A stretch of 64,000 nucleotides of DNA from Helicobacter pylori (GCF_016748675.1 NZ_CP051534.1:1426001-1490000), one strand, 5' to 3'. Counted from the stretch's first letter, positions 1 to 8,876 are shown. Notes: a model not told the origin generated them from the letters alone. Numbers and translations are program-made.

Positions 1-529
1 TCAAAGGCTCGCCCATTCCCATAAAAACAATGTTGAGCGCTTTTTCAATGGGGAGGTTATTGTCTTCTTTAATGAGTAGGGCTTGCTGGATAATCTCGCT
101 CGCTTCTAAATTCCTTACAAAACCGCCTTTTTGAGTGAAACAAAACGTGCAACCCACTTGACAGCCGATTTGACAAGACACGCACACGGTGTATTTTTCC
201 CTCTCTAAAATGGCGTTCGTCTTTTCATCAATCTTTTTGTCTTTCATTTTCAACAACACCGCTTCAAAAGTGTGGTTGTCCCTTAAAGATTTAAAAAGGT
301 ATTTTTTAGAGCCATCAACGCTCTCCCTCACATGCGTGATTTCTATCGTGCGCAAAGTAAATTCTTGCTCCAAATAAGCGATAAAATCTTTTGAAAAATT
401 ATTTTGCATGTCTTTAAAGCTTGTTTTATACTTCGCATAGAGCCACAAATAAAGCTGTTTAGCCCTAAAGCTTGGTTTTAAAAGCTGGCTCAATTCCTTT
501 AGAGTGAAATCATAAATGCTAGCTTTCAT
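1..529 (-). CDS. rlmN: RlmN, 23S rRNA/tRNA adenine-C2 methyltransferase (3' part outside window)
   Basis: The N-terminal ~176 residues of a radical-SAM RNA methyltransferase are read on the minus strand; the rest lies left of the window. The cluster CxxxCxxC appears as CQVGCTFC, followed by FTQKGGF, and near the edge is the family motif VFMGMGEPL. RlmN methylates C2 of A2503 in 23S rRNA and A37 in some tRNAs using SAM and a [4Fe-4S] cluster. The ATG at 527-529 overlaps the stop of the upstream kdsD gene (ATGA), so the two are probably translationally coupled. Confidence 0.93.
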   Translation of the reverse strand, partial: MKASIYDFTLKELSQLLKPSFRAKQLYLWLYAKYKTSFKDMQNNFSKDFIAYLEQEFTLRTIEITHVRESVDGSKKYLFKSLRDNHTFEAVLLKMKDKKIDEKTNAILEREKYTVCVSCQIGCQVGCTFCFTQKGGFVRNLEASEIIQQALLIKEDNNLPIEKALNIVFMGMGEPL

Positions 530-1515
530 GCTTTAAGCCCTAATTCTAAAAGTTGGTGCAAGTGCAAGACCCCTAAAACCTTATTACAATCATCTACGCA
601 CACTAAAAGCTGGATCTTATGGCGTTCTAAAAATTCTAACGCCTCTAAAAGAAGAGCGTCTAAATTCTTAAAGCTTTTAGGTTTTAAAGTGGCAAAATGC
701 TTCACTTCGCTCTCCAAACTAAGCCCTTTTAATAACGCTCTGCGGACATCGCCATCGCTTAACACCCCCACAAGCTCGTTAGCCTCATTGACTAAAATCG
801 CGCTGCCTAGGCGTTTTTCACTCATTTCTATGAGCGCGTCTTTAAAACTTGTGTTAGGAGCGATTAAGGGGAGGTTCGTGGTTTGCAGTAAATCTTTAAC
901 TTTGACAAAAAGTTTTTTGCCCAAAAGCCCGCCCGGATGAAAGGAGGCAAAATCTTCTTGGCTAAAATTTTTCGCTCGCATCAAGCATGCCATTAAAACA
1001 TCGCCTAACGCTAAAGTTAGGGTGGTGGAAGTCGTTGGAGCGGTGTTGATCGGGCAAGCTTCTTTTTTAATTTTCAAGCTCAAATAATAATCGCCGAGTT
1101 TAGAGATCGAACTATTAGGGCTTTTAGTGAAAGTGATGATTTTATGGCTCAAGCGTTTTAAATGGCTCACCAGATTCAATAATTCTAAAGACTCGCCCCC
1201 ATAGCTAATCATTAAGATCACATCGTTTTTTTCCACCATGCCCAAATCCCCATGCATGGCTTCTGTAGGGTGTAAAAACGCGCTCCTGTTACCGGTGCTT
1301 AGCATAGAAGCAGCGATTTTTTGCGCCACTAAAGCGCTCTTACCCACGCCCACTATCACAAGCTTACCCCCTTTTTCTTGGCTTTTTAAAATGAGCTTGA
1401 CAACCGCTTCTAAATCGTTAGGTTCTTGGAATTGCTTAACGCTTTCTAAAAGCGCACTCGCTTCATCTCTTAAGACTTGCACGGCGATAGCGTTGTAATC
1501 AGGTAGCATGGACAT
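526..1515 (-). CDS. kdsD: Arabinose-5-phosphate isomerase (KpsF/GutQ/KdsD family)
   Basis: This 329-residue protein has an N-terminal SIS sugar-isomerase domain ([17 protein letters not shown] near residue 57; [12 protein letters not shown] near 82) and two C-terminal CBS domains, the usual KdsD layout and length. It interconverts ribulose-5-phosphate and arabinose-5-phosphate, the first step towards Kdo for lipopolysaccharide. It overlaps the RNase J stop by 17 bases upstream and rlmN by 4 bases downstream, so the three lie in one leftward transcription unit. The family assignment is firm; the substrate is inferred from the family. Confidence 0.93.
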   Translation of the reverse strand: MSMLPDYNAIAVQVLRDEASALLESVKQFQEPNDLEAVVKLILKSQEKGGKLVIVGVGKSALVAQKIAASMLSTGNRSAFLHPTEAMHGDLGMVEKNDVILMISYGGESLELLNLVSHLKRLSHKIITFTKSPNSSISKLGDYYLSLKIKKEACPINTAPTTSTTLTLALGDVLMACLMRAKNFSQEDFASFHPGGLLGKKLFVKVKDLLQTTNLPLIAPNTSFKDALIEMSEKRLGSAILVNEANELVGVLSDGDVRRALLKGLSLESEVKHFATLKPKSFKNLDALLLEALEFLERHKIQLLVCVDDCNKVLGVLHLHQLLELGLKA

Positions 1516-3574
1516 GACAAATGATAGCCGGGTATTTTCTAAACTTTTTAAAGAGCGCTTTTCTGATGAAATTACGAGTGTGATCTTCTAACTTTTTAGG
1601 GTTATTCAAAGTTTCGGCGTTGCTGGATTTTAATAACACCTCTAATCCCCCTTGAATTTCTTTAATCAAAGGCTTTTCATCTTTGAAACCCACAAGCCCT
1701 AAACTGGAAAATTGAGAGCTTTCTAAAAGCGCTTGCTTGTTTTTATTCACAAAAATCGTAGCCACAAACACCCCCAAGCTAGCGACTTCTTCTCTTTGTT
1801 GCACAATACTTGTGTCAATACTCAAATTGCTTTGGTTATCCACATAGCTTTTACCGCTTTTAATCGTGCCGACTTTTTTGATGAACGCAGGGCCGACTTC
1901 CACCTGATCGCCATCTTCCATTAAATAGATATTTTTTTCAGGCACCCCGCAAGAAATAGCGGTTTGCTTGTGGCGCGCAACATGGTTATATTCCCCATGC
2001 ACGGGTAAGAAAAACTTAGGCTTAATGAGTCTTAACATGAGCTTTTGCTCTTCTTGGGCGGCATGCCCGCTCACATGGATATTGTCAAATTCTTGATAAG
2101 CCACTTTAGCTTCTTTTTTGATCAAGAAATTCAATACCGCTGAAACGCTCGCTTCATTGCCAGGAATGGCTTTAGCGGAGATGATGACTAAATCGTTGGG
2201 TTTGATAGAAATGTGGCGGTGCTCATCAGTCGCCATGCGATAAAGTGCGCTCATGGTTTCGCCTTGTGAGCCGGTCGTTACGATTAAGACTTCATTGTCC
2301 GGGTATTTAGCGACTTCATTGGCTTCAATAAAAGATTGATAAGGCAAATGGATATAGCCCAATTCTCTAGCGATGTCTAGGTTTTTTTCCATAGAGCGCC
2401 CGATCACAGCGATCTTGCGGTTGTATTTAATGCCGTATTGTATGGCTTGATAGACCCGGTGGATATTGCTAGAGAAGGTGCTCATAATCACCCTCCCTTG
2501 CGCTTCTTTAAAAAGCGTGTCAAAAGCCGGCGCTATGGTGCTTTCACTCGGTGTAGTTCCGGATTTATGGGAGTTGGTGGAATCGCTTAAAAGAAGCATC
2601 ACGCCCTTTTCGCCATAGTGCGCTAAACGATACAAATCCGTGGGCAAATTATCCACTGGAGTGTGATCGATTTTAAAATCGCCGGTGTGGATGATCGTTC
2701 CCGCTTTAGTTTGGATCGCTAAAGCGCTGCTGTCAATGATAGAATGCGTGATGTGGATCCATTCAATGATAAATTCGCCCACGCTAATGGGGCAGCGCTT
2801 TTCTACGATTTTAAAATACGAGCGGTATTTTTTCAAACCATGTTCATCAAACTTGCTCCCAATCAGCCCTAAACTCAAGGGCGTTCCATAAAGGGGGAAT
2901 TGCAACTCTTTAAACAAATAAGGCGTGGCCCCTATGTGATCTTCATGGGCATGGGTGATGATAATACCGGCGATTTTGTCCTTGATCTGGTGCAAATAGG
3001 AAAAATCCGGGATTAAAATATCCACGCCAAAAAGCCCTTCTTTAGGGAAGCTCATGCCCGCATCAATCACAATTGCGCTTTTTGGGGTTTCAATAACCAT
3101 CATATTCCCCCCAATCTCGCCCAAGCCCCCTAAAGGCGTGATCTTAACGCTCGCTTTAGAGTTTAGATTCATCTTATAATGCGGGTTTAAATGCTCCACT
3201 TGGATCTTGTTATTCGCTTCAACGCCCTTTTTGAGCTCCTTATGAAAGCCTAAAGTCCCTCTCTCATTCACATGCAAAATTTCCGTAACGCCCTCTACTT
3301 TGTTGCTATCCAATTCTTCTTTGGCGTAATTTCGTGTTTTTTGGGGGGTGTGTTTAGCTTTGTGGTGGTTGTTTGGTTTTTTGTTGGGGTGGCGCTCTTT
3401 TTTATGGTGTGAGAGTGCTTGATGGTGTGAAGACTCTGCGTTCTTTTGCGCGTTTTCTCTGAAACGCTTTTTGCGGTTGGTGAAGCGCTCAAACGCTCCG
3501 GCTCGCGCCTCATCAGCTTTTGAATTTTCACTGCTGTTTTCATGGTTTTCATTGTTTTGGTTGTTATCAGTCAT
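1499..3574 (-). CDS. rnj: Ribonuclease J
   Basis: This 691-residue protein has the metallo-beta-lactamase zinc motif THAHEDH at about residues 207-213, then the beta-CASP region and a C-terminal domain. RNase J has endo- and 5'-3' exoribonuclease activity and is the main mRNA-decay nuclease of H. pylori, where it works with a DEAD-box helicase. The first ~130 residues are an unusual low-complexity extension rich in N, K, H and E that precedes the catalytic fold, as is known for the H. pylori enzyme. It shares a leftward operon with kdsD and rlmN; ksgA lies 37 bases upstream. Confidence 0.96.
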   Translation of the reverse strand: MTDNNQNNENHENSSENSKADEARAGAFERFTNRKKRFRENAQKNAESSHHQALSHHKKERHPNKKPNNHHKAKHTPQKTRNYAKEELDSNKVEGVTEILHVNERGTLGFHKELKKGVEANNKIQVEHLNPHYKMNLNSKASVKITPLGGLGEIGGNMMVIETPKSAIVIDAGMSFPKEGLFGVDILIPDFSYLHQIKDKIAGIIITHAHEDHIGATPYLFKELQFPLYGTPLSLGLIGSKFDEHGLKKYRSYFKIVEKRCPISVGEFIIEWIHITHSIIDSSALAIQTKAGTIIHTGDFKIDHTPVDNLPTDLYRLAHYGEKGVMLLLSDSTNSHKSGTTPSESTIAPAFDTLFKEAQGRVIMSTFSSNIHRVYQAIQYGIKYNRKIAVIGRSMEKNLDIARELGYIHLPYQSFIEANEVAKYPDNEVLIVTTGSQGETMSALYRMATDEHRHISIKPNDLVIISAKAIPGNEASVSAVLNFLIKKEAKVAYQEFDNIHVSGHAAQEEQKLMLRLIKPKFFLPVHGEYNHVARHKQTAISCGVPEKNIYLMEDGDQVEVGPAFIKKVGTIKSGKSYVDNQSNLSIDTSIVQQREEVASLGVFVATIFVNKNKQALLESSQFSSLGLVGFKDEKPLIKEIQGGLEVLLKSSNAETLNNPKKLEDHTRNFIRKALFKKFRKYPAIICHVHAT

Positions 3575-3611
3575 AACGATTATTCCTTTATTTCAATTTT
3601 TTAAAAAGGCA

Positions 3612-4427
3612 TTAGCCTTTTAAAAGGTAATTTAAGAGCTTGAGATAATCTTTTACCTCAGACGCCCTCACGCTTGTTGGTTGGCTTTCTAACGCTAGAA
3701 AATCTAACACCTTATCAAGCTTTTCTTTATAAGAAACGCTTTTTTTAAGATTGTTTGAAAGCGTCTTCCTAGGAGATGAGAAACAAGCTTTCAAAAAATC
3801 TTCTAATGTTTCAAACCCTTTTTGTAGGGCTTCTTCAAAAAATGGCACTTGGGCTAGTGAAGCTAACGCCTTTTCTTTCAGCGGCTCTTTAATCACTTCA
3901 AACACGCTAGAAAACACCTTTGGAGGCGGGCTAAACGCACTAGGCGGCACATCAAACAAAAGGGTAATATTCCCCATTGTGTGCGCTAAAACGCTTAAGG
4001 CGTTCTGTGAATCTTTAGCACAAAACTTGAGCGCCACTTCCTTTTGCGTCATCACCAATAAGCCCCTGCATTTAGGGTCTTTGAGCGCGTTTAAAACAAG
4101 CCTAGTAGCGATATAATAAGGCAAATTAGAAATCAAAAAATAAGGCTCTTCTTCTTTTAAAAAAAGAGCGTCTTTTTCCACTAATTCTAATTTAAAAGGC
4201 TTTTTTTGCGCCTTTAGTTTTGATCGCATTTTCTCGCACAAATTGCTGTCTATCTCATAAGTCTTTAAAGGATAGCGATCCAACAACTTGAGAGTCAAAT
4301 CCCCTAACCCCACGCCGATTTCAATTAATCTTAACGAATTTAAGGGAGGCAAAGCATTAACGATTCTGTCTAAAAACGACTCGTCCGTTAAAAAATGCTG
4401 TCCTAAAGACTTTTTAGCTACTACCAT
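3612..4427 (-). CDS. ksgA: 16S rRNA dimethyladenosine transferase RsmA/KsgA
   Basis: A 271-residue protein beginning with the conserved LGQHFLTDESFLDRIV, then the SAM-binding loop EIGVGLGDLTLKL and the target-adenine motif NLPYYIA. It dimethylates two adjacent adenines in the 3' terminal hairpin of 16S rRNA and acts as a late 30S assembly checkpoint. Length and motifs are typical. A minus-strand TATAAT at 4449-4454 lies just ahead of the ATG, giving a leader of only about 15 bases. The gene heads the ksgA-RNase J-kdsD-rlmN run. Confidence 0.96.
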   Translation of the reverse strand: MVVAKKSLGQHFLTDESFLDRIVNALPPLNSLRLIEIGVGLGDLTLKLLDRYPLKTYEIDSNLCEKMRSKLKAQKKPFKLELVEKDALFLKEEEPYFLISNLPYYIATRLVLNALKDPKCRGLLVMTQKEVALKFCAKDSQNALSVLAHTMGNITLLFDVPPSAFSPPPKVFSSVFEVIKEPLKEKALASLAQVPFFEEALQKGFETLEDFLKACFSSPRKTLSNNLKKSVSYKEKLDKVLDFLALESQPTSVRASEVKDYLKLLNYLLKG

Positions 4428-4448
4428 AGCACGCTTTTAATTCCTAGT

Positions 4449-4454
4449 ATTATA
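4449..4454 (-). promoter_or_regulatory. -10 box of the ksgA operon
   Basis: TATAAT on the minus strand. A start site about 7 bases downstream would sit ~15 bases before the ksgA ATG at 4427. No clear -35 is visible, as is usual for H. pylori sigma-80 promoters. Confidence 0.5.
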
Positions 4455-4675
4455 CCTTAAAAAGGGGATTTGTCTTTCCTTTTTAATGCAACTTCTTTAT
4501 TATAGCTTTTTTCATTCAAAGATGTTGGTAGTTTTGACAATAGAAGCGTTTAAATTGGCGCTCGTGTTAAAAATTAGTATTAAAATCTTTTTCGTTAATA
4601 ATTGGTTAGATTTTGCATTATAAAATGAAATCCTAGCCAGTGAGCTAGAATTAAATTTCAATTAAAGGAGTCATC

Positions 4676-4897
4676 ATGGCACACCATGAACAACAACAGC
4701 AACAACAACAGGCTAACAGCCAACACCACCACCATCACCGTGCGCACCACCACCATTATTATGGCGGCGAACACCACCATCATAACGCGCAACAACAAGC
4801 AGAGCAACAAGCAGAGCAACAAGCTCAACAACAGCAACAACAACAAGCACACCAACAACAACAACAAAAAGCGCAACAACAAAACCAACAATATTGA
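4676..4897 (+). CDS. hpnl: Hpn-like histidine/glutamine-rich nickel-binding protein (Hpn-2)
   Basis: A 73-residue protein made almost wholly of His, Gln, Asn, Ala and Tyr. His-rich blocks (HHHHHR, HHHHYY, EHHHH) fill residues ~19-40, then come polyglutamine-rich stretches (AEQQ repeats, QQQQQQQ) to the end. This is the Hpn-like protein, which binds nickel through its histidines and serves storage, detoxification and delivery to urease. The start is set by a strong AAGGAG at 4664-4669. The imperfect CAA/CAC tracts are prone to length change. A long Leu/Val-rich open frame on the other strand is only the shadow of these codons. Confidence 0.97.
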   Translation: MAHHEQQQQQQQANSQHHHHHRAHHHHYYGGEHHHHNAQQQAEQQAEQQAQQQQQQQAHQQQQQKAQQQNQQY

Positions 4898-5227
4898 TTG
4901 GGGCGTTTGTGGGGGCGGCCTTAGGGCTACTCCTAGCTTTTAGCTCTTTCTTTTAATCCAGTAAATCTATCCGTTTAAGCTAACCCTTTTAACTCCATTA
5001 GATTTTTAAACTTTTAAAATCCCTCTTTTTTATGATTGCCAAATGGCTCTGTTTTTTGTCAAATAAAGATAAGCTTATTCATTGAGTGGTCATAATGGGG
5101 CGTAAAACTTAACGATTTGTCTTGCGTATTTGGTGCGATCTAGGGGTGTTTTAAGGGGGTTTGTTGTAGGATTTCATCACGCCCCATAGTTGCGATATGG
5201 GGCAAATCACGGTTAAAAGGGTTTATC
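4898..5227. other. Intergenic region between hpn-like and the aapA toxin
   Basis: No protein gene is seen in these 330 bases. The right part is the 5' side of the AapA/IsoA locus. From about 5150 it matches, in inverted orientation, the stretch ending near 25450. The left part shows short T-runs after hpn-like but no convincing terminator. Confidence 0.6.
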
Positions 5228-5256
5228 ATGAAAAGAAAACATGATAAAAACTCTTG
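5176..5256 (-). ncRNA. IsoA-like antisense RNA (antitoxin to aapA, locus 1)
   Basis: A minus-strand TATAAT at 5263-5268 lies inside the aapA coding region, predicting a start near 5256. The RNA would run antisense through the aapA start region and end in the perfect 8-bp hairpin GCCCCATA/TATGGGGC at 5181-5203. Length (~80 nt), position and promoter match the known IsoA RNAs that block AapA translation in H. pylori. Ends are estimated, not measured. Confidence 0.75.
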
Positions 5257-5320
5257 GTTGGTATTATACATTAAAATCTCTTTTAAGGGGTTTAAAGTGG
5301 TCTTTTCTATAGAAAAGTAA
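5228..5320 (+). CDS. aapA: AapA-family small membrane toxin, type I toxin-antitoxin (locus 1)
   Basis: A 30-codon open frame with ATG at 5228 and TAA at 5318-5320. The peptide starts MKRKHDKNSW and carries LYIKISFKGFKVV near the middle. This is the AapA pattern (basic N-terminus, K/R-SW, LY, hydrophobic ISF, G-KV-V, basic end). AapA peptides insert into the inner membrane and are toxic; the antisense IsoA RNA represses them. A hairpin (5181-5203) in the 5' leader and a G/C-rich hairpin after the stop (CCCCT...AGGGG, ~5337-5360) fit the structured aapA mRNA. Which of the numbered aapA loci this is cannot be told. Confidence 0.85.
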   Translation: MKRKHDKNSWLVLYIKISFKGFKVVFSIEK

Positions 5321-5400
5321 TGTATTAGCCAAAGTTCCCCTGAGTTTAAAAGCTTAGGGGTTTCCTTTATAAGCGGGTTTGTCCTTGACTTTTGGGGCGT

Positions 5401-6534
5401 TTATTTTTTTAAAACCCTGATTTTAGCGCTCATTAAATCGTGGTTTAAAGCTTTTTTGATGTTTTCAAATTGGCGTTTTTTGTTTTTAAGGCTTGCGATC
5501 TCATTATCCAAAGCGCTTAAAATGTTAGCGATAGCGATTTGTTCGTTTAGGGGAGGTAGGGGGATTAAAGTATTTCTAAAATTATCATTATAAAGTCTTA
5601 AGATAGTTGTATGTTCTGTATTCCATTTAATATTAGAATAAGCATAAAATAAAAAATCATTTTTTACTAATGTTTCATCGTTGTCAATCCAAACAATATT
5701 TGAGTCTTGAAAATAAGCGGGTTTTCCGTCATAAATGACTGCCCTACCAATAGTTCCGGAAGCAGAAATTAAAATATCGCCTTTTTTTGGAAAAGAATAT
5801 TTCGTTTTGTATTCTAAAAATAGCTTTTTTGAAATAAAGGCATCAGCGGTGTTGCCAAATGTGCCTATTTTATAGAATGGAATTTCACCATATCGTGTTG
5901 TTTGGTGCTTCATAACTCTTTTACACATGCATGGTTTGCCAACATCCCCAAGCCTCACTCTTTGCCAATTTTGATTGAAGCCTTTCAAGCGTTTTCTTTG
6001 GCTCAATAGTTCAAAGCTTAAAGCTTTTTTAACGCCCTCTTTTTTAAGAATGAGAGCGTCTAATGCACAAAGATAACGATCCAAAGCGCTTAAAATGTTA
6101 GCGATAGCGATTTGTTCGTTTAGGGGGGGTAGGGGGATTTCAAAGTTTGAAAATTCATCTATCCAATAGCGTTTATGGTCTGTAACTTGATGTTTTAATA
6201 GTGTAAGTTTTTCATAGATATATTTTAAATCTGCTTGATTATTATCCCTTAAGCTAAGAATCTTAATAGCTGATGATTTTACCTTAAAAGGAAAATTTAC
6301 CATTTTGCTATCAGTTGTGAAATCATCAAAAATAATTACAGGTATATTCGTATAAATTCCATGTTTATCATTTGTATAACCTAAAATAAAAGTTTTGCCT
6401 GCTGTTAAAATAGGCGTAAAGCCTTTTTGTAAATATTGCGTTGTGGCAACTAAATATTTTGTAGGTTGTTCGTAAGATAATATATCCCCAAGCCTCACTC
6501 TTTGCCAATTTAAGGGCAGCATTAATGCGTCCAT
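5401..6534 (-). CDS. hsdS: Type I restriction-modification specificity subunit HsdS, without adjacent hsdM/hsdR
   Basis: This 377-residue protein has two target-recognition domains. Each begins with WQRVRLGD (residues ~10 and ~190) and ends with PLPPLNEQIAIANILSALD (~134 and ~325) plus a coiled-coil spacer. HsdS sets the DNA site recognised by a type I methyltransferase/endonuclease. No hsdM or hsdR is nearby, so it must work with subunits encoded elsewhere or serve as a donor of recognition domains. The shared sequences are near-identical DNA repeats while the recognition domains differ and are more AT-rich, the layout that lets these domains move between positions and genes. Confidence 0.93.
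   Translation of the reverse strand: MDALMLPLNWQRVRLGDILSYEQPTKYLVATTQYLQKGFTPILTAGKTFILGYTNDKHGIYTNIPVIIFDDFTTDSKMVNFPFKVKSSAIKILSLRDNNQADLKYIYEKLTLLKHQVTDHKRYWIDEFSNFEIPLPPLNEQIAIANILSALDRYLCALDALILKKEGVKKALSFELLSQRKRLKGFNQNWQRVRLGDVGKPCMCKRVMKHQTTRYGEIPFYKIGTFGNTADAFISKKLFLEYKTKYSFPKKGDILISASGTIGRAVIYDGKPAYFQDSNIVWIDNDETLVKNDFLFYAYSNIKWNTEHTTILRLYNDNFRNTLIPLPPLNEQIAIANILSALDNEIASLKNKKRQFENIKKALNHDLMSAKIRVLKK
5507..5566 (-). repeat. hsdS conserved-region direct repeat, copy at 3' end
   Basis: This 60-bp stretch encodes PLPPLNEQIAIANILSALD and matches 6080-6139 at 59 of 60 positions. It borders the second recognition domain. Confidence 0.9.
6080..6139 (-). repeat. hsdS conserved-region direct repeat, central copy
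   Basis: Partner of 5507-5566, one base different (within the G-rich run). A second repeat pair of 28 bp (5944-5971 and 6484-6511, encoding NWQRVRLGD) brackets the other side of each recognition domain. Confidence 0.9.
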
Positions 6535-6575
6535 GCGTTCTACCCAATAATCCTAAAGTGCCTTAATGGAAGCAT

Positions 6576-7457
6576 TCAAAACACCACCGTTTTGTTTTCA
6601 TGCACAAACACCCTGTCTTCTAAAACGAGTTTTAACGCCCTAGCCAAAACCAGTTTTTCTATATCCTTACCCGTTAGGCGCATTTTTTCCACGCTGTAAT
6701 TGTGGTTAATGGGCAGAGTGTCTTGTAAGATAATTGGCCCGGCATCAAGGCTTTCATTCACAAAATGTGCCGTGGCCCCGATGACTTTCACGCCCCTTTC
6801 AAACGCTTGCTGGTAAGGGTTAGCCCCGATGAATGCGGGCAAGAAACTATGATGGATATTTAAGATCTGGTTTTCATAGCGCTTCGTAAAATCATGGCTT
6901 AAAATGCGCATGTATTTGGCTAAAACGAGCAGATCCGCGCTCACTTTGTGTTTTAATTCTAGGTCTTTAATGATTGCTAAAACTTCTTTTTCATGCGAGT
7001 TTTGATTATCGCAAGGCGCATAAAAATAAGGGATGTCAAATTTTTCCACTAAAGGGCGTAAAATCTCGTGATTGGAAATAACGCCTAAAATTTGAGCGTT
7101 CAATTCCCCCCCATACACCCTTAAAAGCAAATCCCCTAAGCAATGGCTCTCTTTAGTAGCGAGTAAAATGATGTTTTTTTTATGCGTTAAAATGACTTCA
7201 ATCAATAGTTCGTTAAAGTTTTCTAGGGCTTTAAAAAGAGCGGTTTTTAAGGATCGCTCTTCTTGCTCTTTAATTTCAACATTCAAGGGCTTCATTTCTT
7301 TTTGGATTTTTAGCCGCATGAAAAAGCGCTGTTTTAAGGGATCAACAAATTCATCGTTTTTGACGATGTTATAGCCCTTGTTAGCGATCGTGGTGCTTAT
7401 TGCGCTCACCAAGCCTTTAGAGTCTCTAGCTTGAATTTTTAAAATAAATTCTAACAT
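6576..7457 (-). CDS. purU: Formyltetrahydrofolate deformylase
   Basis: A 293-residue protein with an N-terminal ACT domain (ILKIQARDSKGLVSAIS) and a formyl-hydrolase domain containing the active-site signature HHSFLPAF and the catalytic Asp in NESLDAGPI. It splits 10-formyl-THF into formate and THF, balancing one-carbon units or supplying formate. The stop lies 2 bases before the sppA stop-side boundary, so sppA and purU form a leftward pair. Length and motifs are standard. Confidence 0.95.
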   Translation of the reverse strand: MLEFILKIQARDSKGLVSAISTTIANKGYNIVKNDEFVDPLKQRFFMRLKIQKEMKPLNVEIKEQEERSLKTALFKALENFNELLIEVILTHKKNIILLATKESHCLGDLLLRVYGGELNAQILGVISNHEILRPLVEKFDIPYFYAPCDNQNSHEKEVLAIIKDLELKHKVSADLLVLAKYMRILSHDFTKRYENQILNIHHSFLPAFIGANPYQQAFERGVKVIGATAHFVNESLDAGPIILQDTLPINHNYSVEKMRLTGKDIEKLVLARALKLVLEDRVFVHENKTVVF

Positions 7458-7459
7458 CT

Positions 7460-8338
7460 TTATCTCATTAATAATTGATAGCCAAAGGCTTGCGTGATGA
7501 TATTACTCGCTGATTGCGTGGCTTTTTCAATGAAGCGCTCCATAGGGCTTTTTTCCAGCCAATAAGCTTTTTTGACCTTACTCAATTCCATTAAGCGATC
7601 TTGGGCTTGCTTAATCGTGCTGATTTTATCAATGAGTTTTAATTTTAGAGCGTTTTGAGCGCTAAAGACTTTCCCTTCAGCAAAATCCTTATAATCCTTA
7701 GCGTCTAATTTCCTAGCTTTTGCAACATCATCCACAAACATTTGGTATTGTTCATTGACTAAATTTTGCAAAAAATCTTTTTCGTTGGGTTTCCATGCTC
7801 TGGTGAAAGTGCCTATTTCTTTGTATTCGCCCGCATGCACGCCTTGAGTGGCCACACCGACTTTATTGAGCAAATTTTCCACATTCGCGCCTGAAAAAAT
7901 CACCCCAATCGATCCGATCAAGCTCGCTTTAGAGGCATAAACTTCGCTCGCTTGCATGCCCGCATAATAGCTCCCGCTCGCCATAACCCCCCTAGCATAC
8001 GCTAAAACGGGCATTTTTTGCTTCAAATCAGCGATTTTTTCGCTCAATTCCACGCTCGCTGACACAGCCCCACCAGGAGAATCAATCAAAAGTAAAACGC
8101 CCTTAATGCTAGGGGTTTTTAGGATTTTATCCACTTCTTTGTCAAAATCCTCGGTGCTAAAAATCGCCCCATTTAAATAGAGTTTAGCGAGATTGGGCGG
8201 GGCGCTTGGCGCGCTTTCTTTAGCGCTAAAAAAGACTAACACAATCAACAACAGCACAAACGATTTGAAATACTTCGTGATAAAATCTAAAGGCATAATG
8301 ATTAAAGCCTTAAAGATTTTTTGAATGAAACTCCACAT
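7460..8338 (-). CDS. sppA: Signal peptide peptidase SppA (protease IV type)
   Basis: About 292 residues. One N-terminal membrane helix (FVLLLIVLVFF) precedes the S49 peptidase domain. The nucleophile Ser lies in GVMASGSYYAGM, and the oxyanion region DSPGGAVSAS is present. This short form resembles the Bacillus SppA, which acts as an oligomer degrading leftover signal peptides in the inner membrane. The start is placed at the ATG at 8338 because AGGAAA precedes it and because a minus-strand TATAAT at 8378-8383 would begin transcription downstream of the longer frame's first codon at 8389. Confidence 0.92.
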   Translation of the reverse strand: MWSFIQKIFKALIIMPLDFITKYFKSFVLLLIVLVFFSAKESAPSAPPNLAKLYLNGAIFSTEDFDKEVDKILKTPSIKGVLLLIDSPGGAVSASVELSEKIADLKQKMPVLAYARGVMASGSYYAGMQASEVYASKASLIGSIGVIFSGANVENLLNKVGVATQGVHAGEYKEIGTFTRAWKPNEKDFLQNLVNEQYQMFVDDVAKARKLDAKDYKDFAEGKVFSAQNALKLKLIDKISTIKQAQDRLMELSKVKKAYWLEKSPMERFIEKATQSASNIITQAFGYQLLMR

Positions 8339-8377
8339 GCAACTTTTCCTAAACTTAATATTTGACCATAAGAGTGT

Positions 8378-8385
8378 ATTATACT
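8378..8385. promoter_or_regulatory. Overlapping divergent -10 boxes for sppA (minus) and the 8409 gene (plus)
   Basis: On the minus strand TATAAT occupies 8378-8383, giving a start near 8371 for sppA. On the plus strand TATACT occupies 8380-8385, giving a start near 8392 for the next gene. The two promoters share bases and probably interfere. Confidence 0.5.
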
Positions 8386-8408
8386 TCAAATGTTTTAAGG
8401 ATTAAATC

Positions 8409-8666
8409 ATGGCGTGTAAATTTTGCCCTAAGATCAGAAAAACAGATTGGATTTTTATTTTAGTGGCGGCTTTGGGTTTTTATTTGGTCAATAAATTGGG
8501 GTATGCGCCCCAATTCACCCCTACCTCAAAGCCTTCACACTCTCTTTCACGCCCTATTGAAAAGCCTAACAATATGACCGAAGAAGAAAGGAAGAAGCGT
8601 TTTATAGAGCTGCAAAAAGAATGCTTACTCCATAAAGACAAAAAGGCATGCGAAGAGGTTTTTTAG
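8409..8666 (+). CDS. Small single-pass membrane protein of unknown function
   Basis: An 85-residue protein conserved in this chromosomal place in H. pylori. It begins with a Cys pair (MACKFCPKIRK), then one membrane helix (DWIFILVAALGFYLVNKLG, ~15-33), then a charged tail with two more cysteines near the C-terminus (ECLLHKDKKACEEVF). The Cys spacing could allow disulfides or metal binding, which is inference. A TAAGG ribosome site precedes the ATG. No function can be given. Confidence 0.8.
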   Translation: MACKFCPKIRKTDWIFILVAALGFYLVNKLGYAPQFTPTSKPSHSLSRPIEKPNNMTEEERKKRFIELQKECLLHKDKKACEEVF

Positions 8667-8823
8667 ATCGCCTTTGTTGTTTTTGCGCTTTTAGGGTCAT
8701 GCTACTTGTAAATTTATACGCTTTTTTTGTTTGCAAAAAGGCTTTTTTTAGCGGTGGTTTTTAGCGCCAATAGCCCTTAAAACCCCCAAAATTCAAGCAC
8801 TCTTAAGCTAAGTCTAAGTCTAC

Positions 8824-8829
8824 TATAAT
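8824..8829 (+). promoter_or_regulatory. -10 box for the TIR-lipoprotein-membrane protein operon
   Basis: TATAAT lies about 48 bases before the ATG at 8877, predicting a start near 8836. The three following genes have no other clear promoter between them. Confidence 0.55.
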
Positions 8830-8876
8830 CAAAGGATTTTAAAGGGAACTTAAAATCGTATTTATAAAGGTTTGGA

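Larger units (their letters stand above)
5150..5400. repeat. AapA/IsoA repeat copy 1 (inverted with 25200-25450)
   Basis: This ~250-bp block is homologous, in reverse orientation, to 25200-25450. Near-identical ends are visible at 5150-5203 (against 25397-25450) and 5334-5400 (against 25200-25266); the centres are diverged aapA genes. The two copies lie about 20 kb apart and could support inversion by homologous recombination. Confidence 0.85.

Noticed and set aside
4658-4891. Leucine/valine-rich open frame antisense to hpn-like
   Set aside because: It is the complement of CAA/CAC repeats and has no ribosome site; composition explains it.
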